This document shows, in pieces, positions 37,817 to 47,486 of a stretch of DNA of 64,000 nt (positions are counted from its first letter, which is position 1; every line of letters begins with the position of its first letter). Made by a program: the position numbers and the translations under genes. The stretch comes from an uncultured Rhodobacterales bacterium (GTDB lineage Bacteria; Pseudomonadota; Alphaproteobacteria; Rhodobacterales; Rhodobacteraceae): the NCBI GenBank assembly GCA_903873585.1, contig CAIQOV010000003.1, positions 1 through 64,000 on the forward strand, read 5' to 3'. The notes beneath the pieces are model-generated. The model saw only the letters and a program-made list of their open reading frames with translations, did not search any database and was not told where the DNA came from.

Positions 37817-38605
37817 CTAGGCCATCTCGCGCATCATCGCTTCGATCACGGGCACGTCTGAGGGGTTGTTCAACTCCCAAAACTGCCGACCGCGGGCTTG
37901 CACCTCGACACACAGCACTTTGCGCCCCTGTTCCAGAAAACGCAACTGTTCTAGGCCTTCCAACTGTTCCAGTGGCCCCGTAGGCCAGCTTGGATAGGTG
38001 GCAAGTGCTGCGGGGCGATAGGCATAGACGCCGACATGGTGAAACACTGGCGTCGGTTCGTGGTCGGCGTAGGTCTTGCCAGTGTAGGGGATCACCTCTT
38101 TCGAAAAGTACAGCGCGCGGCCTCCGGTGCCGAACACCGCTGTCGTCCCACCCACACGGCCTGCGCGCCGGTCAGCCAGAAAGCCAGCGACAGCGCGGCC
38201 ATCGCAGCGCAGAACGGGGGTGGCGATGTCGGCCTCTGGGTCGGATAGCAATCCCGCCACCAAGTCTTCGACAAACCACGCCGGCGTCAGCGGAGCATCG
38301 CCTTGCAGGTTCACCACCACGTCGTAGCCGGTCAGTTGCTGCACCACCTCGGCACAGCGTTCTGTGCCGTTTTGCGCAAAGGAAGAGGTCATCACCACCT
38401 CTGCCCCGAACGCCTCGGCATGGGTTTTGATGCGCTCATCATCGGTTGCCACCACCACACGGTCCACCCCGCGCACCGTCATCGCCGCTTCCCAACTGCG
38501 GCGGATCAGGGTTTTGTCGCCATCCGGCCCGCGCAGCGAGACCAAGGGTTTGCCCGGATAGCGGGTTGAGGCATAGCGGGCGGGAATAGCGATTAAGACG
38601 GTCAT
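37817..38605 (-). CDS. kdsB: 3-deoxy-manno-octulosonate cytidylyltransferase
   Basis: Activates KDO to CMP-KDO for LPS core assembly. The N-terminus VLIAIPARYASTRYPGKPL is the family signature; NLQGDAPLTPAWFVEDLV and the HVGVYAYRPAALATY stretch are further hallmarks. Length is 262. Its ATG overlaps the upstream cysQ stop (ATGA), so they form an operon. Functionally it joins the kdsD-lpt genes at 18-21 kb. Confidence 0.95.
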   Translation of the reverse strand: MTVLIAIPARYASTRYPGKPLVSLRGPDGDKTLIRRSWEAAMTVRGVDRVVVATDDERIKTHAEAFGAEVVMTSSFAQNGTERCAEVVQQLTGYDVVVNLQGDAPLTPAWFVEDLVAGLLSDPEADIATPVLRCDGRAVAGFLADRRAGRVGGTTAVFGTGGRALYFSKEVIPYTGKTYADHEPTPVFHHVGVYAYRPAALATYPSWPTGPLEQLEGLEQLRFLEQGRKVLCVEVQARGRQFWELNNPSDVPVIEAMMREMA

Positions 38606-39396
38606 TTTTGCAACTTTACTCCGGGCGCGTAGGCGATGAAGAAGGGGTTATCCCAGCCGTCTTTGCCATAGGTTAAGATTGTATGGTCATCAAAGCGCAC
38701 CATGCAGCCACCTGCGCCGCGCAAAACGGCGTCGCCTGCGGCGGTGTCCCATTCCATCGTGCGGCCAAGGCGGGGGTAAAGATCGGCCTCACCCGTCGCA
38801 ACCAAGCAGAATTTCAAGCTTGACCCTGCGCTTTTCATATCGGCCACGGCATATTTGCCAATGTACTCATCAGTCGCCGCATCGCGGTGGCTTTTTGACG
38901 CGACCACCCGCAGGGCGGTATTGTCAGGCTTGGCTACTGAAAGCGGGTGCAAGGTGCCCACAATGTCATGGTCAAACGCGCCCGTTTCCTCAACCGCTTG
39001 GCCATCGGGCAGGGTGTAAAACAGCCGGTCCTGTGCGGGGGCATAAACCACCCCGCGCAGGGGCACACCATTTTCAACATAAGCGATGTTCACCGTGAAA
39101 TCGCCGCGCCTTTGCACGAATTCTTTGGTGCCATCCAGCGGATCAACGATCAGAAAGGTTGACGCCCGCAGCGCATGGCTGGCCGCCTGTTCTTCGGTGA
39201 TCAACACCAGTTCGGGAAAGGCCGCGCGCAATCCGGCCGAGATCAGTTCATCTGCCGCCTCGTCAGCCTCGGTCACGGGGCTGGCATCGCTTTTGGATTT
39301 CACCGCGAAATCGGGGCCGTTGTAGACCTGCAAGATCCGCGCACCCGCCTCTAGCGCAAGGCGGCGGAACACCGGGATCATACGATCGAAATCCAT
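38602..39396 (-). CDS. cysQ: 3'(2'),5'-bisphosphate nucleotidase CysQ
   Basis: Inositol-monophosphatase-fold enzyme that hydrolyses PAP/PAPS by-products of sulfate assimilation and sulfotransferases. The metal motifs are ITEEQAA, IVDPLDGTKEF and EWDTAAGDAVLRGAGG. ATG 39396 with a GGAGAG site gives MDFDRMIPVFRRLAL and 264 residues; the upstream extension is not used. It is coupled to kdsB. Confidence 0.93.
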   Translation of the reverse strand: MDFDRMIPVFRRLALEAGARILQVYNGPDFAVKSKSDASPVTEADEAADELISAGLRAAFPELVLITEEQAASHALRASTFLIVDPLDGTKEFVQRRGDFTVNIAYVENGVPLRGVVYAPAQDRLFYTLPDGQAVEETGAFDHDIVGTLHPLSVAKPDNTALRVVASKSHRDAATDEYIGKYAVADMKSAGSSLKFCLVATGEADLYPRLGRTMEWDTAAGDAVLRGAGGCMVRFDDHTILTYGKDGWDNPFFIAYAPGVKLQK

Positions 39397-39754
39397 CAAC
39401 TCTCCTTTGCCATCGGGATCTGGCCCGATGCTTTGACCATGACGTCTGCAAGTGCTCTTATCCCTAAAGTCACGCCGAACGGCAAGTTGCCCTGATGCGA
39501 GGGCCATTTGCTGCGGCCCGATTTGGCTGGTCATCTGGCGCGGCCTGAGGGCTTTGCAAAAAATCTGGCGATTCCGTCAAATTCTGGCAGATTTCTTGGG
39601 CGTGCGGCGCTTGCAGCACCCGCGACCCCCCCTTATATACCCAACGAAGCCGAAAGCGGGTGTGTGCAAAAGCACCCTTCTCGGTTCAGTTTGGGAACGA
39701 GGTGGATGCCTGATGGGGTCTGCTTCATAACTTCGCCTAAGAAAAGGGAACGTC
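39397..39754. other. Divergent control region between cysQ and dnaK
   Basis: About 360 bases without a supported gene. It contains the heat-shock-type promoter candidate described separately and a tract TCAAATTCTGGCAGATTT (39578-39595) that recurs with one change at 46298-46315. The small frames crossing it have no protein-like features. Confidence 0.6.
39610..39640 (+). promoter_or_regulatory. Candidate RpoH heat-shock promoter of dnaK
   Basis: CTTG at 39610-39613 and CTTATATA at 39632-39639, separated by 18 bases of C-rich DNA, resemble the alphaproteobacterial sigma-32 pattern (CTTG, about 17 bases, CYTATNT). It lies about 115 bases upstream of dnaK, as expected for its leader. Confidence 0.55.
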
Positions 39755-41665
39755 ATGGCCAAAATCATCGGCATCGACCTAGGAACCACCAACTCTTGCG
39801 TCGCCATCATGGATGGCAGCCAACCCCGTATCATTGAAAATTCCGAAGGCGCGCGCACCACGCCTTCTATCGTCGGTTTCACCGAGAACGAGCGTCTGGT
39901 TGGCCAAGCCGCCAAGCGCCAAGCCGTCACCAACGCCTCTAACACCATCTTCGCCGTCAAACGCCTGATCGGTCGCCGCGCAGATGATGCGATGCTGGCA
40001 AAAGACATGAAGAACCTGCCCTACAAAGTTGTCAGCGGCGGCAATGGCGATGCGTGGGTTGAAGCGCGCGGCGAAAAATTCTCGCCCAGCCAAGTTTCGG
40101 CGATCATCCTGCAAAAGATGAAAGAAACCGCCGAGGCGTATTTGGGCGAAACCGTCACCCAAGCCGTCATCACAGTGCCCGCCTATTTCAACGACGCGCA
40201 ACGCCAAGCGACCAAAGACGCAGGCAAGATTGCCGGCCTTGAAGTGCTGCGCATCATCAATGAACCCACGGCGGCTGCTTTGGCCTATGGGTTGGACAAG
40301 AAAGAAACCAAAACCATCGCGGTCTATGACCTTGGCGGCGGTACCTTCGACATCACCATTCTGGAAATCGACGACGGCCTGTTCGAAGTGAAATCGACCA
40401 ACGGCGACACCTTCTTGGGTGGCGAAGATTTCGATATGCGCATCGTGAATTTCTTGGCGGATGAGTTCAAGAAAGAACACGGCGTTGACCTGACCTTGGA
40501 CAAAATGGCCCTGCAACGCCTGAAAGAGGCGGCTGAAAAGGCCAAGATCGAACTGTCCTCGTCCTCGCAGACCGAAATCAACCAGCCTTTCATCAGCATG
40601 GACCGTAATTCAGGCCAACCGCTGCACTTGGTGGTCAAACTGACCCGCGCCAAGCTGGAAAGCCTGTGTGACGATCTGATCAAACGGTCGATCAAGCCCT
40701 GCCAAGCGGCGTTGAAAGATGCAGGCGTTTCGATCAGCGACATCGACGAAGTGGTGCTGGTCGGCGGTATGACCCGTATGCCGCGCGTGATTGAAGAAGT
40801 GACCAAGTTCTTCGGCAAAGAGCCCCACAAGGGCGTGAACCCCGATGAAGTTGTGGCCGCTGGTGCCGCCATTCAGGCAGGCGTGTTGCAAGGCGACGTG
40901 AAAGACGTTGTTCTGCTTGACGTGACGCCGCTGTCGCTGGGCATCGAAACCTTGGGCGGTGTCTTCACCCGCCTGATCGACCGCAACACCACGATCCCGA
41001 CCAAGAAGAGCCAAATCTTCTCGACCGCCGAAGACAACCAAAACGCCGTGACCCTGCGCTGCTTCCAAGGCGAACGCGAAATGGCGGCTGACAACAAGAT
41101 GCTGGGCCAGTTCAATCTGGAAAACATCCCCCCCGCCCCGCGCGGCATGCCGCAAATCGAAGTGACCTTTGACATCGACGCCAACGGCATTGTGACCGTG
41201 AAGGCGAAAGACAAGGGCACGGGCAAGGAACAGGCGATCACCATCCAAGCCTCGGGCGGGTTGTCGGATGCTGACATCGAACGCATGGTCAAAGACGCCG
41301 AAGCCAACGCTGACGCCGACAAGGCGCGCCGCGAACTGGTGGAAGCGAAGAACCAAGCTGAAAGCCTGCTGCACTCGACCAAGAAGTCGCTGGCCGAACA
41401 TTCTGACAAGGTCGATCCTTCGACCGTCGAAGTGATCGAACTGGCGATGAGCGCCTTGGAAGACACGCTTAAAACCGAAGATGCCGGCAAGATCAAAGGC
41501 GGCATCCAGAACCTGACCGACGCGGCCATGAAGCTGGGCGAGGCGATCTATAAGGCGCAGGCTGACGCTTCCGAAGGCAACAGCGACGAAGGCGGGCCGC
41601 GCGATGTTGATGACGACATCGTCGATGCCGACTTCGAAGACCTTGGCGACAACAAGCGCAAGTAA
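39755..41665 (+). CDS. dnaK: Chaperone DnaK (Hsp70)
   Basis: ATP-driven chaperone that binds exposed hydrophobic peptides with DnaJ and GrpE. The ATPase domain opens [18 protein letters not shown] and contains [29 protein letters not shown] and [12 protein letters not shown]. The linker [20 protein letters not shown] leads to the substrate domain, and an acidic tail ends [14 protein letters not shown]. Length is 636. A heat-shock-type promoter lies upstream, and dnaJ follows after 72 bases containing a GC-rich hairpin. Confidence 0.99.
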   Translation: MAKIIGIDLGTTNSCVAIMDGSQPRIIENSEGARTTPSIVGFTENERLVGQAAKRQAVTNASNTIFAVKRLIGRRADDAMLAKDMKNLPYKVVSGGNGDAWVEARGEKFSPSQVSAIILQKMKETAEAYLGETVTQAVITVPAYFNDAQRQATKDAGKIAGLEVLRIINEPTAAALAYGLDKKETKTIAVYDLGGGTFDITILEIDDGLFEVKSTNGDTFLGGEDFDMRIVNFLADEFKKEHGVDLTLDKMALQRLKEAAEKAKIELSSSSQTEINQPFISMDRNSGQPLHLVVKLTRAKLESLCDDLIKRSIKPCQAALKDAGVSISDIDEVVLVGGMTRMPRVIEEVTKFFGKEPHKGVNPDEVVAAGAAIQAGVLQGDVKDVVLLDVTPLSLGIETLGGVFTRLIDRNTTIPTKKSQIFSTAEDNQNAVTLRCFQGEREMAADNKMLGQFNLENIPPAPRGMPQIEVTFDIDANGIVTVKAKDKGTGKEQAITIQASGGLSDADIERMVKDAEANADADKARRELVEAKNQAESLLHSTKKSLAEHSDKVDPSTVEVIELAMSALEDTLKTEDAGKIKGGIQNLTDAAMKLGEAIYKAQADASEGNSDEGGPRDVDDDIVDADFEDLGDNKRK

Positions 41666-41737
41666 CGCGCGCAGAACCGGCTAAGGGCGGCCCCCCACGG
41701 GGTCGCCCAAACGCATTCTAGATACAAAGGTCCTGCC

Positions 41738-42889
41738 ATGGCGAAGCGCGATTATTATGATGTCTTGGGGGCCTCTAAGGGCGCCTCGGCGGAAGAGCTG
41801 AAAAAAGCCTACCGCACCAAGGCCAAAGAGCTGCACCCCGACCGCAACACCGACAATCCCAACGCCGAAGCCCAGTTCAAAGAGATCAACGAGGCTTATG
41901 ACGTTCTAAAAGACGCCGACAAAAAGGCCGCCTACGACCGCTATGGCCATGCCGCCTTTGAAGGCGGGCGTGGGCCGGGGGGTGGCGGCGGCGGTGGCAA
42001 CGGCGATTTCGGCGCGTCTTTCTCGGATGTGTTCGAAGACCTGTTTGGCGACTTTATGGGCCGTGGCGGCCAAGGCGCCCAAGGCGGGCGGCGCAGCAGG
42101 GCGCAGCGTGGGTCAGACCTGCGCTATAACCTGCGCGTATCCTTGGAAGAAAGCTTTAAGGGCGTTCAAAAGACCATCACCGTGCCAAGTTCGGTCGCCT
42201 GCGACGTGTGCAGCGGCACGGGGGCCGAAGGCGGGGCCGAACCTGTCACCTGCCCGACCTGTTCGGGCATGGGCAAAGTGCGCGCGCAACAAGGCTTCTT
42301 CACCGTGGAACGCACCTGCCCCACCTGCGCGGGCGCGGGGCAGACGATCAAGAACCCCTGCAAAGCCTGCGGCGGCGCGGGGCGCACCGAAAAAGAGCGC
42401 TCTTTGTCGGTTAACATTCCCGCAGGCGTTGAAACCGGCACCCGCATTCGCCTTTCGGGCGAGGGTGAGGCCGGTATGCGCGGCGGGCCGACGGGTGACT
42501 TGTACATCTTCATCGAAACCCGCGATCACCCGATCTTTCAACGCGACGGGGTGAACCTGTTCTGCCGCGTGCCCGTGTCGATGATCACCGCCGCCTTGGG
42601 GGGCGAGGTGGAAGTGCCCACGATTGATGGCGGCAAAAGTCGCGTCAAAGTGCCTGCTGGCACGCAAACCGGCAAGCAACTGCGCCTGCGCGGCAAGGGC
42701 ATGCCCGCGCTGCGCGGTGGCGGGGCGGGGGATATGATGATTGAACTGGCCGTTGAAACGCCGGTGAACCTGACGCCCAAGCAAAAAGAACTGCTGGAAG
42801 AGTTTGAAAAGCTGGGCGCAGACAACAATCCGGAAGGATCGTCGTTCTTCGCCAAGGTCAAAGGCTTTTGGGACGGGATGAAAAGCTAA
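41738..42889 (+). CDS. dnaJ: Chaperone DnaJ (Hsp40, type I)
   Basis: Co-chaperone that stimulates DnaK ATPase. The N-terminal J domain has HPDRNTDN; a glycine-rich linker follows near residue 78; four zinc motifs [24 protein letters not shown] and CKACGGAG occupy about 155-220; the C-terminal substrate domain ends [15 protein letters not shown]. Length is 383. It ends the dnaK-dnaJ operon at a strong terminator. Confidence 0.98.
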   Translation: MAKRDYYDVLGASKGASAEELKKAYRTKAKELHPDRNTDNPNAEAQFKEINEAYDVLKDADKKAAYDRYGHAAFEGGRGPGGGGGGGNGDFGASFSDVFEDLFGDFMGRGGQGAQGGRRSRAQRGSDLRYNLRVSLEESFKGVQKTITVPSSVACDVCSGTGAEGGAEPVTCPTCSGMGKVRAQQGFFTVERTCPTCAGAGQTIKNPCKACGGAGRTEKERSLSVNIPAGVETGTRIRLSGEGEAGMRGGPTGDLYIFIETRDHPIFQRDGVNLFCRVPVSMITAALGGEVEVPTIDGGKSRVKVPAGTQTGKQLRLRGKGMPALRGGGAGDMMIELAVETPVNLTPKQKELLEEFEKLGADNNPEGSSFFAKVKGFWDGMKS

Positions 42890-42912
42890 GCTTTTCTGCC
42901 CGCTACAGTGCC

Positions 42913-42952
42913 ACAAACGCCGCACCCTTCAGGGCTGCGGCGTTTGTTTTTT
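42913..42952 (+). terminator. dnaKJ operon terminator
   Basis: ACAAACGCCGCA (42913-42924) pairs perfectly with TGCGGCGTTTGT (42936-42947), extended by CCCT/AGGG inside, followed by a run of T. Confidence 0.88.
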
Positions 42953-43000
42953 GCAGATCTGTTAACGCTTTTTTCACCACCCCCATGCCACATTTCCCGC

Positions 43001-43768
43001 ATGGCACCCAATGGCTTTCACGAACCGCCGCTTCCGCTTTTCCCCCGCAAGGGGGCAGAGGATGAGGCGTTTACCGCCGTCGTTCCCGCAAAACTGCCCT
43101 CGTATATCTCTGACCACCGCAAACGCCTGCGCGACCGCTTTATGGCGGGGGGTGCGGCGGCTTTACCCGATTACGAGCTGCTGGAACTGCTGCTGTTCCG
43201 CGCCATCCCGCGCCAAGATGTCAAACCGCTCGCCCATCTGCTGCTGGACACGTTCGGCGATTTTAACCACGTTATTTCAGCCAGCCCGCAACGCTTGGCC
43301 ATGGTCAAAGGCGTGGGCGACGCCGTTATTCAGGAACTTAAGATCGTCGAGGCCGCAGCGGGCCGCCTGATGCGCGGGCGGGTGTTGAACAAGCCGGTTC
43401 TCACCTCGTGGAGCGCGCTGCTCGATTATTGCCAAACTGTCATGGCCCACCGCGAAACCGAACAATTCCGCATTCTGTTCCTAGACCGCAAAAACACCCT
43501 AATCGCCGATGAGGCGCAATCTGACGGCACGGTCGATCATGTGCCCGTCTACCCGCGCGAAGTGGTGAAACGCGCGCTGGAACTGAACGCCTCGGCGGTG
43601 ATCTTGGTGCACAACCACCCCTCGGGCGATCCCACGCCGTCACAGGCCGATATTTCCGTGACCCTACAGGTGCAAGACGCCGCCAACGCACTGGGAATCG
43701 TGCTGCACGACCACCTGATCATCGGCAAATCACAGCAATTGTCGTTCAAGGCGCAGGGGTATCTTTAG
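43001..43768 (+). CDS. radC: RadC/JAB-domain protein
   Basis: RadC-family protein of 255 residues; once linked to repair, its role remains unsettled. An N-terminal helix-hairpin-helix-like part (LAMVKGVGDAVIQELKIVEA) precedes a JAMM metalloprotease-like domain with the metal ligands in VHNHPSGDPTPSQAD. ATG 43001 gives MAPNGFHEPPLPLF; the frame extends upstream across the dnaJ terminator, making an earlier start unlikely. It is the last chromosomal gene before the island. Confidence 0.92.
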   Translation: MAPNGFHEPPLPLFPRKGAEDEAFTAVVPAKLPSYISDHRKRLRDRFMAGGAAALPDYELLELLLFRAIPRQDVKPLAHLLLDTFGDFNHVISASPQRLAMVKGVGDAVIQELKIVEAAAGRLMRGRVLNKPVLTSWSALLDYCQTVMAHRETEQFRILFLDRKNTLIADEAQSDGTVDHVPVYPREVVKRALELNASAVILVHNHPSGDPTPSQADISVTLQVQDAANALGIVLHDHLIIGKSQQLSFKAQGYL

Positions 43769-43776
43769 GCGGGAAA

Positions 43777-43845
43777 CAAAAGTAAAAGCCGCGCAACCCC
43801 TTTGGATTGCACGGCTTTCTTTGCGATATTGGTGCCCAGAAGAGG
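43777..43845. repeat. Left island attachment repeat (tRNA-Leu 3' end copy)
   Basis: Copies 55454-55522 with two changes (43783 and 43803). It ends GGTGCCCAGAAGAGG, after which the sequence departs from the tRNA. It includes a copy of the tRNA-Leu terminator hairpin (AAAGCCG/CGGCTTT arms), which here can also act after radC. Confidence 0.92.
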
Positions 43846-44007
43846 TAAAGAAGCACCATATAGGAACACTATCAGGTTCTATTGGGCACAATCACAAAGC
43901 ATCGACTAAGGCTCATAGCGCCCATTTCCTTGTATTATTGGCGTTTTCCTACTTTCAATCTGTCTCAGCCAAGCTTACTGTCGAAGGTGGACAATGAGGT
44001 GGATAGA

Positions 44008-45207
44008 TTGGCTGCTCATTCGCTGAACAAGTTGACCGCCTTGGAGGTCAAAGCCGCAGGCACCGGCAAGTACTGCGACGGTGGCGGCCTGTGGCTGATA
44101 AAGCGCGCAGATGGTGGTGGACAGTGGATGCTGCGGATCACCGTTCACGGGCGGCGACGGGAAATGGGCCTTGGGTCTGTTCAGGACGTGTCCTTGAAGG
44201 ATGCCCGCACCTTAGCCGCCAAGTGGCGTAGCATTGCCGCATCAGAGGTCGACCCGATCAAACAGCGAGAAAAGGAACGCCGCGAAGCCTTGCGCAACCT
44301 CCACCTTCTTAAGGATGTTGCAGTCGATGCCTTTGAAAGCCGCAAGGCCCAGTTAAAGGGTGATGGGGAGGCTGGGCGCTGGTTTTCCCCGATCCGCCTT
44401 TACATCTTGCCAAAATTGGGTCGGATGCCGGTGGCCGAGATCGACCAAACCGACATTCGCGACACACTTGCCCCAATTTGGCACACCAAGGCCGAAACCG
44501 CAAAGAAGGCGCTTAACCGTTTGGCGATCTGCATGAAGCATGCAGCCGCACTGGGCCTCGATGTCGACCTGCAAGCGGCTGAAAAGGCCCGTGCGCTGTT
44601 GGGCAAGCAACGCCACAAGCCAGAGAACGTACCGTCCCTACCATGGCAGGAAGTCCCCGCCTTCTATGACGCTCTAGGCGATGGTTCGATCACCCATCTA
44701 GCCCTTCGGCTGCTGATCTTAACAGGGGTGCGGTCTGCACCGCTACGCTTCTTGCATCTTGACCAGATCAACGGCGACGTTTGGACCATCGACGGTGAAA
44801 AGATGAAGGGTCCACGCGATGCTACCCCAGATTTTCGCGTCCCGTTGTGTGTCGAGGCGCTTGAGGTGATAGAACAGGCAAAACCACTTGCACGTGATGG
44901 CTTTCTTTTTCCCAGCGTGCGCAAGGGCGTGATCAGCGACATGACAATGAGCCGCCTGATGGAACGCATGAACATGGAGGCACGCCCACATGGCTTTCGC
45001 ACAAGCTTGCGCAACTGGATCGCTGAGACGACAGACACTCCCCACGAGGTTGCAGAAAGCTGCCTGTCACATGTTGTTGGTGGCACCGTGGAAAGGGCCT
45101 ATCGCCGCACGGACTTTCTCGAACAAAGACGAATACTTATGGGGCGCTGGGCTAAGCATGTGACCGGAAAGAATAGCTCCGTGGTCCAATTGATTCGTGG
45201 GGCCTGA
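44008..45207 (+). CDS. Tyrosine recombinase / island integrase
   Basis: Integrase that inserts and excises the island at the tRNA-Leu site. The N-terminal DUF4102-like arm-binding part has KLTALEVKAAGTGKYCDGGGLWL; the catalytic domain has TGVRSAPLRFLHLDQING (Arg), HGFRTSLRNW (His-x-x-Arg), LSHVVGG (His), and the nucleophile Tyr in AYRRTD. The frame is open from 43882, but I favour a TTG at 44008 with GAGGTGG five bases upstream, giving 399 residues, the family norm. Its position just inside the left repeat fits. Confidence 0.92.
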   Translation: MAAHSLNKLTALEVKAAGTGKYCDGGGLWLIKRADGGGQWMLRITVHGRRREMGLGSVQDVSLKDARTLAAKWRSIAASEVDPIKQREKERREALRNLHLLKDVAVDAFESRKAQLKGDGEAGRWFSPIRLYILPKLGRMPVAEIDQTDIRDTLAPIWHTKAETAKKALNRLAICMKHAAALGLDVDLQAAEKARALLGKQRHKPENVPSLPWQEVPAFYDALGDGSITHLALRLLILTGVRSAPLRFLHLDQINGDVWTIDGEKMKGPRDATPDFRVPLCVEALEVIEQAKPLARDGFLFPSVRKGVISDMTMSRLMERMNMEARPHGFRTSLRNWIAETTDTPHEVAESCLSHVVGGTVERAYRRTDFLEQRRILMGRWAKHVTGKNSSVVQLIRGA

Positions 45208-45209
45208 GG

Positions 45210-45917
45210 ATGTTTTGCCCCGACGGATTCGAGACACTAGCGTCGACCTACCGCATGGTCGGCGACATCGCATTGCAATGGTCGCGCAAGCAGCCAAGGA
45301 TTGAAGGGCGAAAACTCACCCAAGACATGAGTGAACCGGAAGCGACGAGGTGGGAAGCCTACCGCGAATGGCTTTGGGGTCGCTTCGTCAAGCGCACCGC
45401 AGGCCAATTGTTTGTAACATCTCCCGAGGGCAATGCCCTGAAACTAGACATCTACGCCGGAAACTTCTGGGTAAACCCTGAAGAAAAATTCCCTGATGAT
45501 CCCATAGAGCAGCGGATACTTGCCAAAAAGAATCTGGATGTGTTCTACGCGATCCGGCCCGAAACCTTCACGGTAGATGTGCACCACAGTCCGCCGGACA
45601 GTGACAGGCCAGACCTCAACAATTTGCTTCAAACTTGGCACGGGTGGCCAGTCTGTTGGAAGCCGCTGGCAAACCAAGGGTTGGAAGCTCTACTTTTTGA
45701 TACTCCCGTAGCCCGCAAAAACGGAAACCGTCCGCCAAAACAAGAACCGATTAGAAAGCGCTTCCAAGAATTGTACCCCAATGGCAGGGGCAAGACGCAT
45801 TGGGTTACCGTTACTTGTCTGCGCCGACGGCGCGCGGGTGCAGGGCCGTTTCATCATGGGGTCGGGCACGGAAAGTGGTACGGGTACTGTGACGGACACT
45901 TTGGGGAATACGTATAA
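45210..45917 (+). CDS. Unknown island protein, possible frameshifted 3' end
   Basis: Starts three bases after the integrase stop, hence co-transcribed. The 235-residue reading has no recognised family; residues 1-200 look like ordinary protein rich in Trp and charged residues. The last 34 residues (beginning CLRRRRAGAGPFHH) look like an out-of-frame reading, while another plus-strand frame over 45815-45930 gives GARVQGRFIMGSGTESGTGT and ends at 45929 with TYKLLF. A frameshift or a fused gene remnant near 45815 is likely. Confidence 0.5.
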   Translation: MFCPDGFETLASTYRMVGDIALQWSRKQPRIEGRKLTQDMSEPEATRWEAYREWLWGRFVKRTAGQLFVTSPEGNALKLDIYAGNFWVNPEEKFPDDPIEQRILAKKNLDVFYAIRPETFTVDVHHSPPDSDRPDLNNLLQTWHGWPVCWKPLANQGLEALLFDTPVARKNGNRPPKQEPIRKRFQELYPNGRGKTHWVTVTCLRRRRAGAGPFHHGVGHGKWYGYCDGHFGEYV

Positions 45918-46441
45918 GCTGCTGTTCTGAGGGCGAACTGCCTCATCGACGGCCCCAGCTGAGAGTGGTTCGACCCAGATCGATCAGCGGCCAGAGAAAC
46001 GTCTTGTCGAAGCCAACTGTCTTGATCGTTAACAGCAACGGCGCCGAGTTAAAACCGTCTTTGACATGGGCCAACCCCAGGATCGCTGGGTGGGCAGTCC
46101 TTGAATGAGACGCATACATTCAGGTCGCCAAAAAATTGAAATACCGGCTCGCATCGCGTGACTGATCCGCTTCCCAGACCCTTGAACCGATAAGGTCGCT
46201 GGCCTCGCATAAGGGTTGCACACAAATGGGATGTCGTGTCTGGGACAAACTTATCCAACACTGTCGCCTCTGACCCCAAAAATCTTCGAACCATCACTCA
46301 AATTCTGGTAGATTTTTTTGTCGAATTCTGGGATGCGTTTCCCCAAGATGGTGAGTGAATAGGATCGGCTTGCCTCGTCTTATAACGGCGTGGATCCGTG
46401 CTCGCGTTGTTGTGTAGCAATTTTTTCACTTGGGTGCCCTA
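45918..46441. other. Gene-free stretch inside the island
   Basis: About 520 bases. After a short coding-like tail ending near 45929, only small frames on the minus strand remain, without ribosome sites or family likeness. It ends with an AT-rich tract (46298-46420) that probably holds the promoter for the transporter genes, including TCAAATTCTGGTAGATTT, a near copy of a sequence upstream of dnaK. Confidence 0.6.
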
Positions 46442-47458
46442 ATGACGCGACCTTGCTTTCTGGTTATATTTGCTCTGAGCCTGTACTTGGTTAATCCAAG
46501 TCTGGCAGCTGCACAATTATCTTCGACCTGCCAAGCCGCCCTAACGGGCCAAAGGTTGACCGTCATTGTCCCAAACGCGGCTGGTGGCGGGTATGATATA
46601 TATGGGCGGGCCTTGGCCGCAGTCCTGGATGATATGGCTGGGGTGCAATCATCGGTGGTGAATATGCCGGCGGCAGGCGGTCTGGTGGCCTACACAACGT
46701 TGGCAGATTCAGGGCCGGACGAGTTGGTGGTGATGGTCAAAAATGCAACGGACCTTGTCGTTGCCGACATGCAAGACAGCACGGCGAAGTGGTCTGAACG
46801 CCTGCAAGCTATTGGCGTTTTCCATTCGGAACCAAGTGCTTGGTTGGGCAAACCTGATCTGTCGCTTATGACAGTTCAGACCTTGGTTGCAGCGTCGGGG
46901 TCGACCAACGCAACGGTCGAGTTTGATTTGGGCGGTCAGGTGATTGGAAAAGAGATCAAGTTGATTACGGGATATGCGGGATCGAAAGATCTTGAGGCGG
47001 CAGTGCTGCGAGGAGAGGCGGACATAACATCGTTCGGTTTGACCTCGGCCTTGAAAGCCGCGAAGTCAGGCGATTTGAAAGTGCAGTTGGTGCTTGATGA
47101 CAAGGCCAATCCGCAGGCACCTGGCGTGCCATTTATTGCGGGCAGGGATGGTCTTGCGGCGTCTATCGCAAAAGATCTGCCGGAGGGCGAGCGCGCCAAG
47201 CGCATCGAGATGGCAGGCATTGTGAAAGATCTGACTTACGCGGTGCGCACAGTGTTTACCCATAGCAATCTGCGTCCCGATTTGAACACCTGTTTGACGC
47301 AAGCGGTAACAGATGCGATCCAAAGTCCGGCTTTTGCCGAAACATCGCAAGCGCAGGGTCGTGAAGTTGCGCCGATGGATCCCGCGGATGCGGCCAATTT
47401 GATGGCATCACAAAAGGCTTCTGCCGCTAAATTTGCCGCGATGGTCGCGGCTCGGTGA
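46442..47458 (+). CDS. Tripartite tricarboxylate transporter substrate-binding protein (TctC-like)
   Basis: Periplasmic solute receptor feeding a TctA/TctB-type permease. ATG 46442 gives a signal peptide (FLVIFALSLYLVNPSLAAAQ). The mature part opens with LTVIVPNAAGGGYDIYGRALA, the TctC/Bug hallmark for the ligand-binding loop, and continues with a SSVVNMPAAGGLVAYTTLA segment. Length is 338. Ligands are usually carboxylates such as citrate or aromatic acids; this one is unknown. The 3' end lies 28 bases before the permease start. Confidence 0.88.
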   Translation: MTRPCFLVIFALSLYLVNPSLAAAQLSSTCQAALTGQRLTVIVPNAAGGGYDIYGRALAAVLDDMAGVQSSVVNMPAAGGLVAYTTLADSGPDELVVMVKNATDLVVADMQDSTAKWSERLQAIGVFHSEPSAWLGKPDLSLMTVQTLVAASGSTNATVEFDLGGQVIGKEIKLITGYAGSKDLEAAVLRGEADITSFGLTSALKAAKSGDLKVQLVLDDKANPQAPGVPFIAGRDGLAASIAKDLPEGERAKRIEMAGIVKDLTYAVRTVFTHSNLRPDLNTCLTQAVTDAIQSPAFAETSQAQGREVAPMDPADAANLMASQKASAAKFAAMVAAR

Positions 47459-47486
47459 GCGATCCCCTTTTAATACCGAGCAAGCC

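Noticed and set aside
46029-46297. Small minus-strand frames in the island gap
   Set aside because: No ribosome sites and no recognisable family; insufficient to call a gene.
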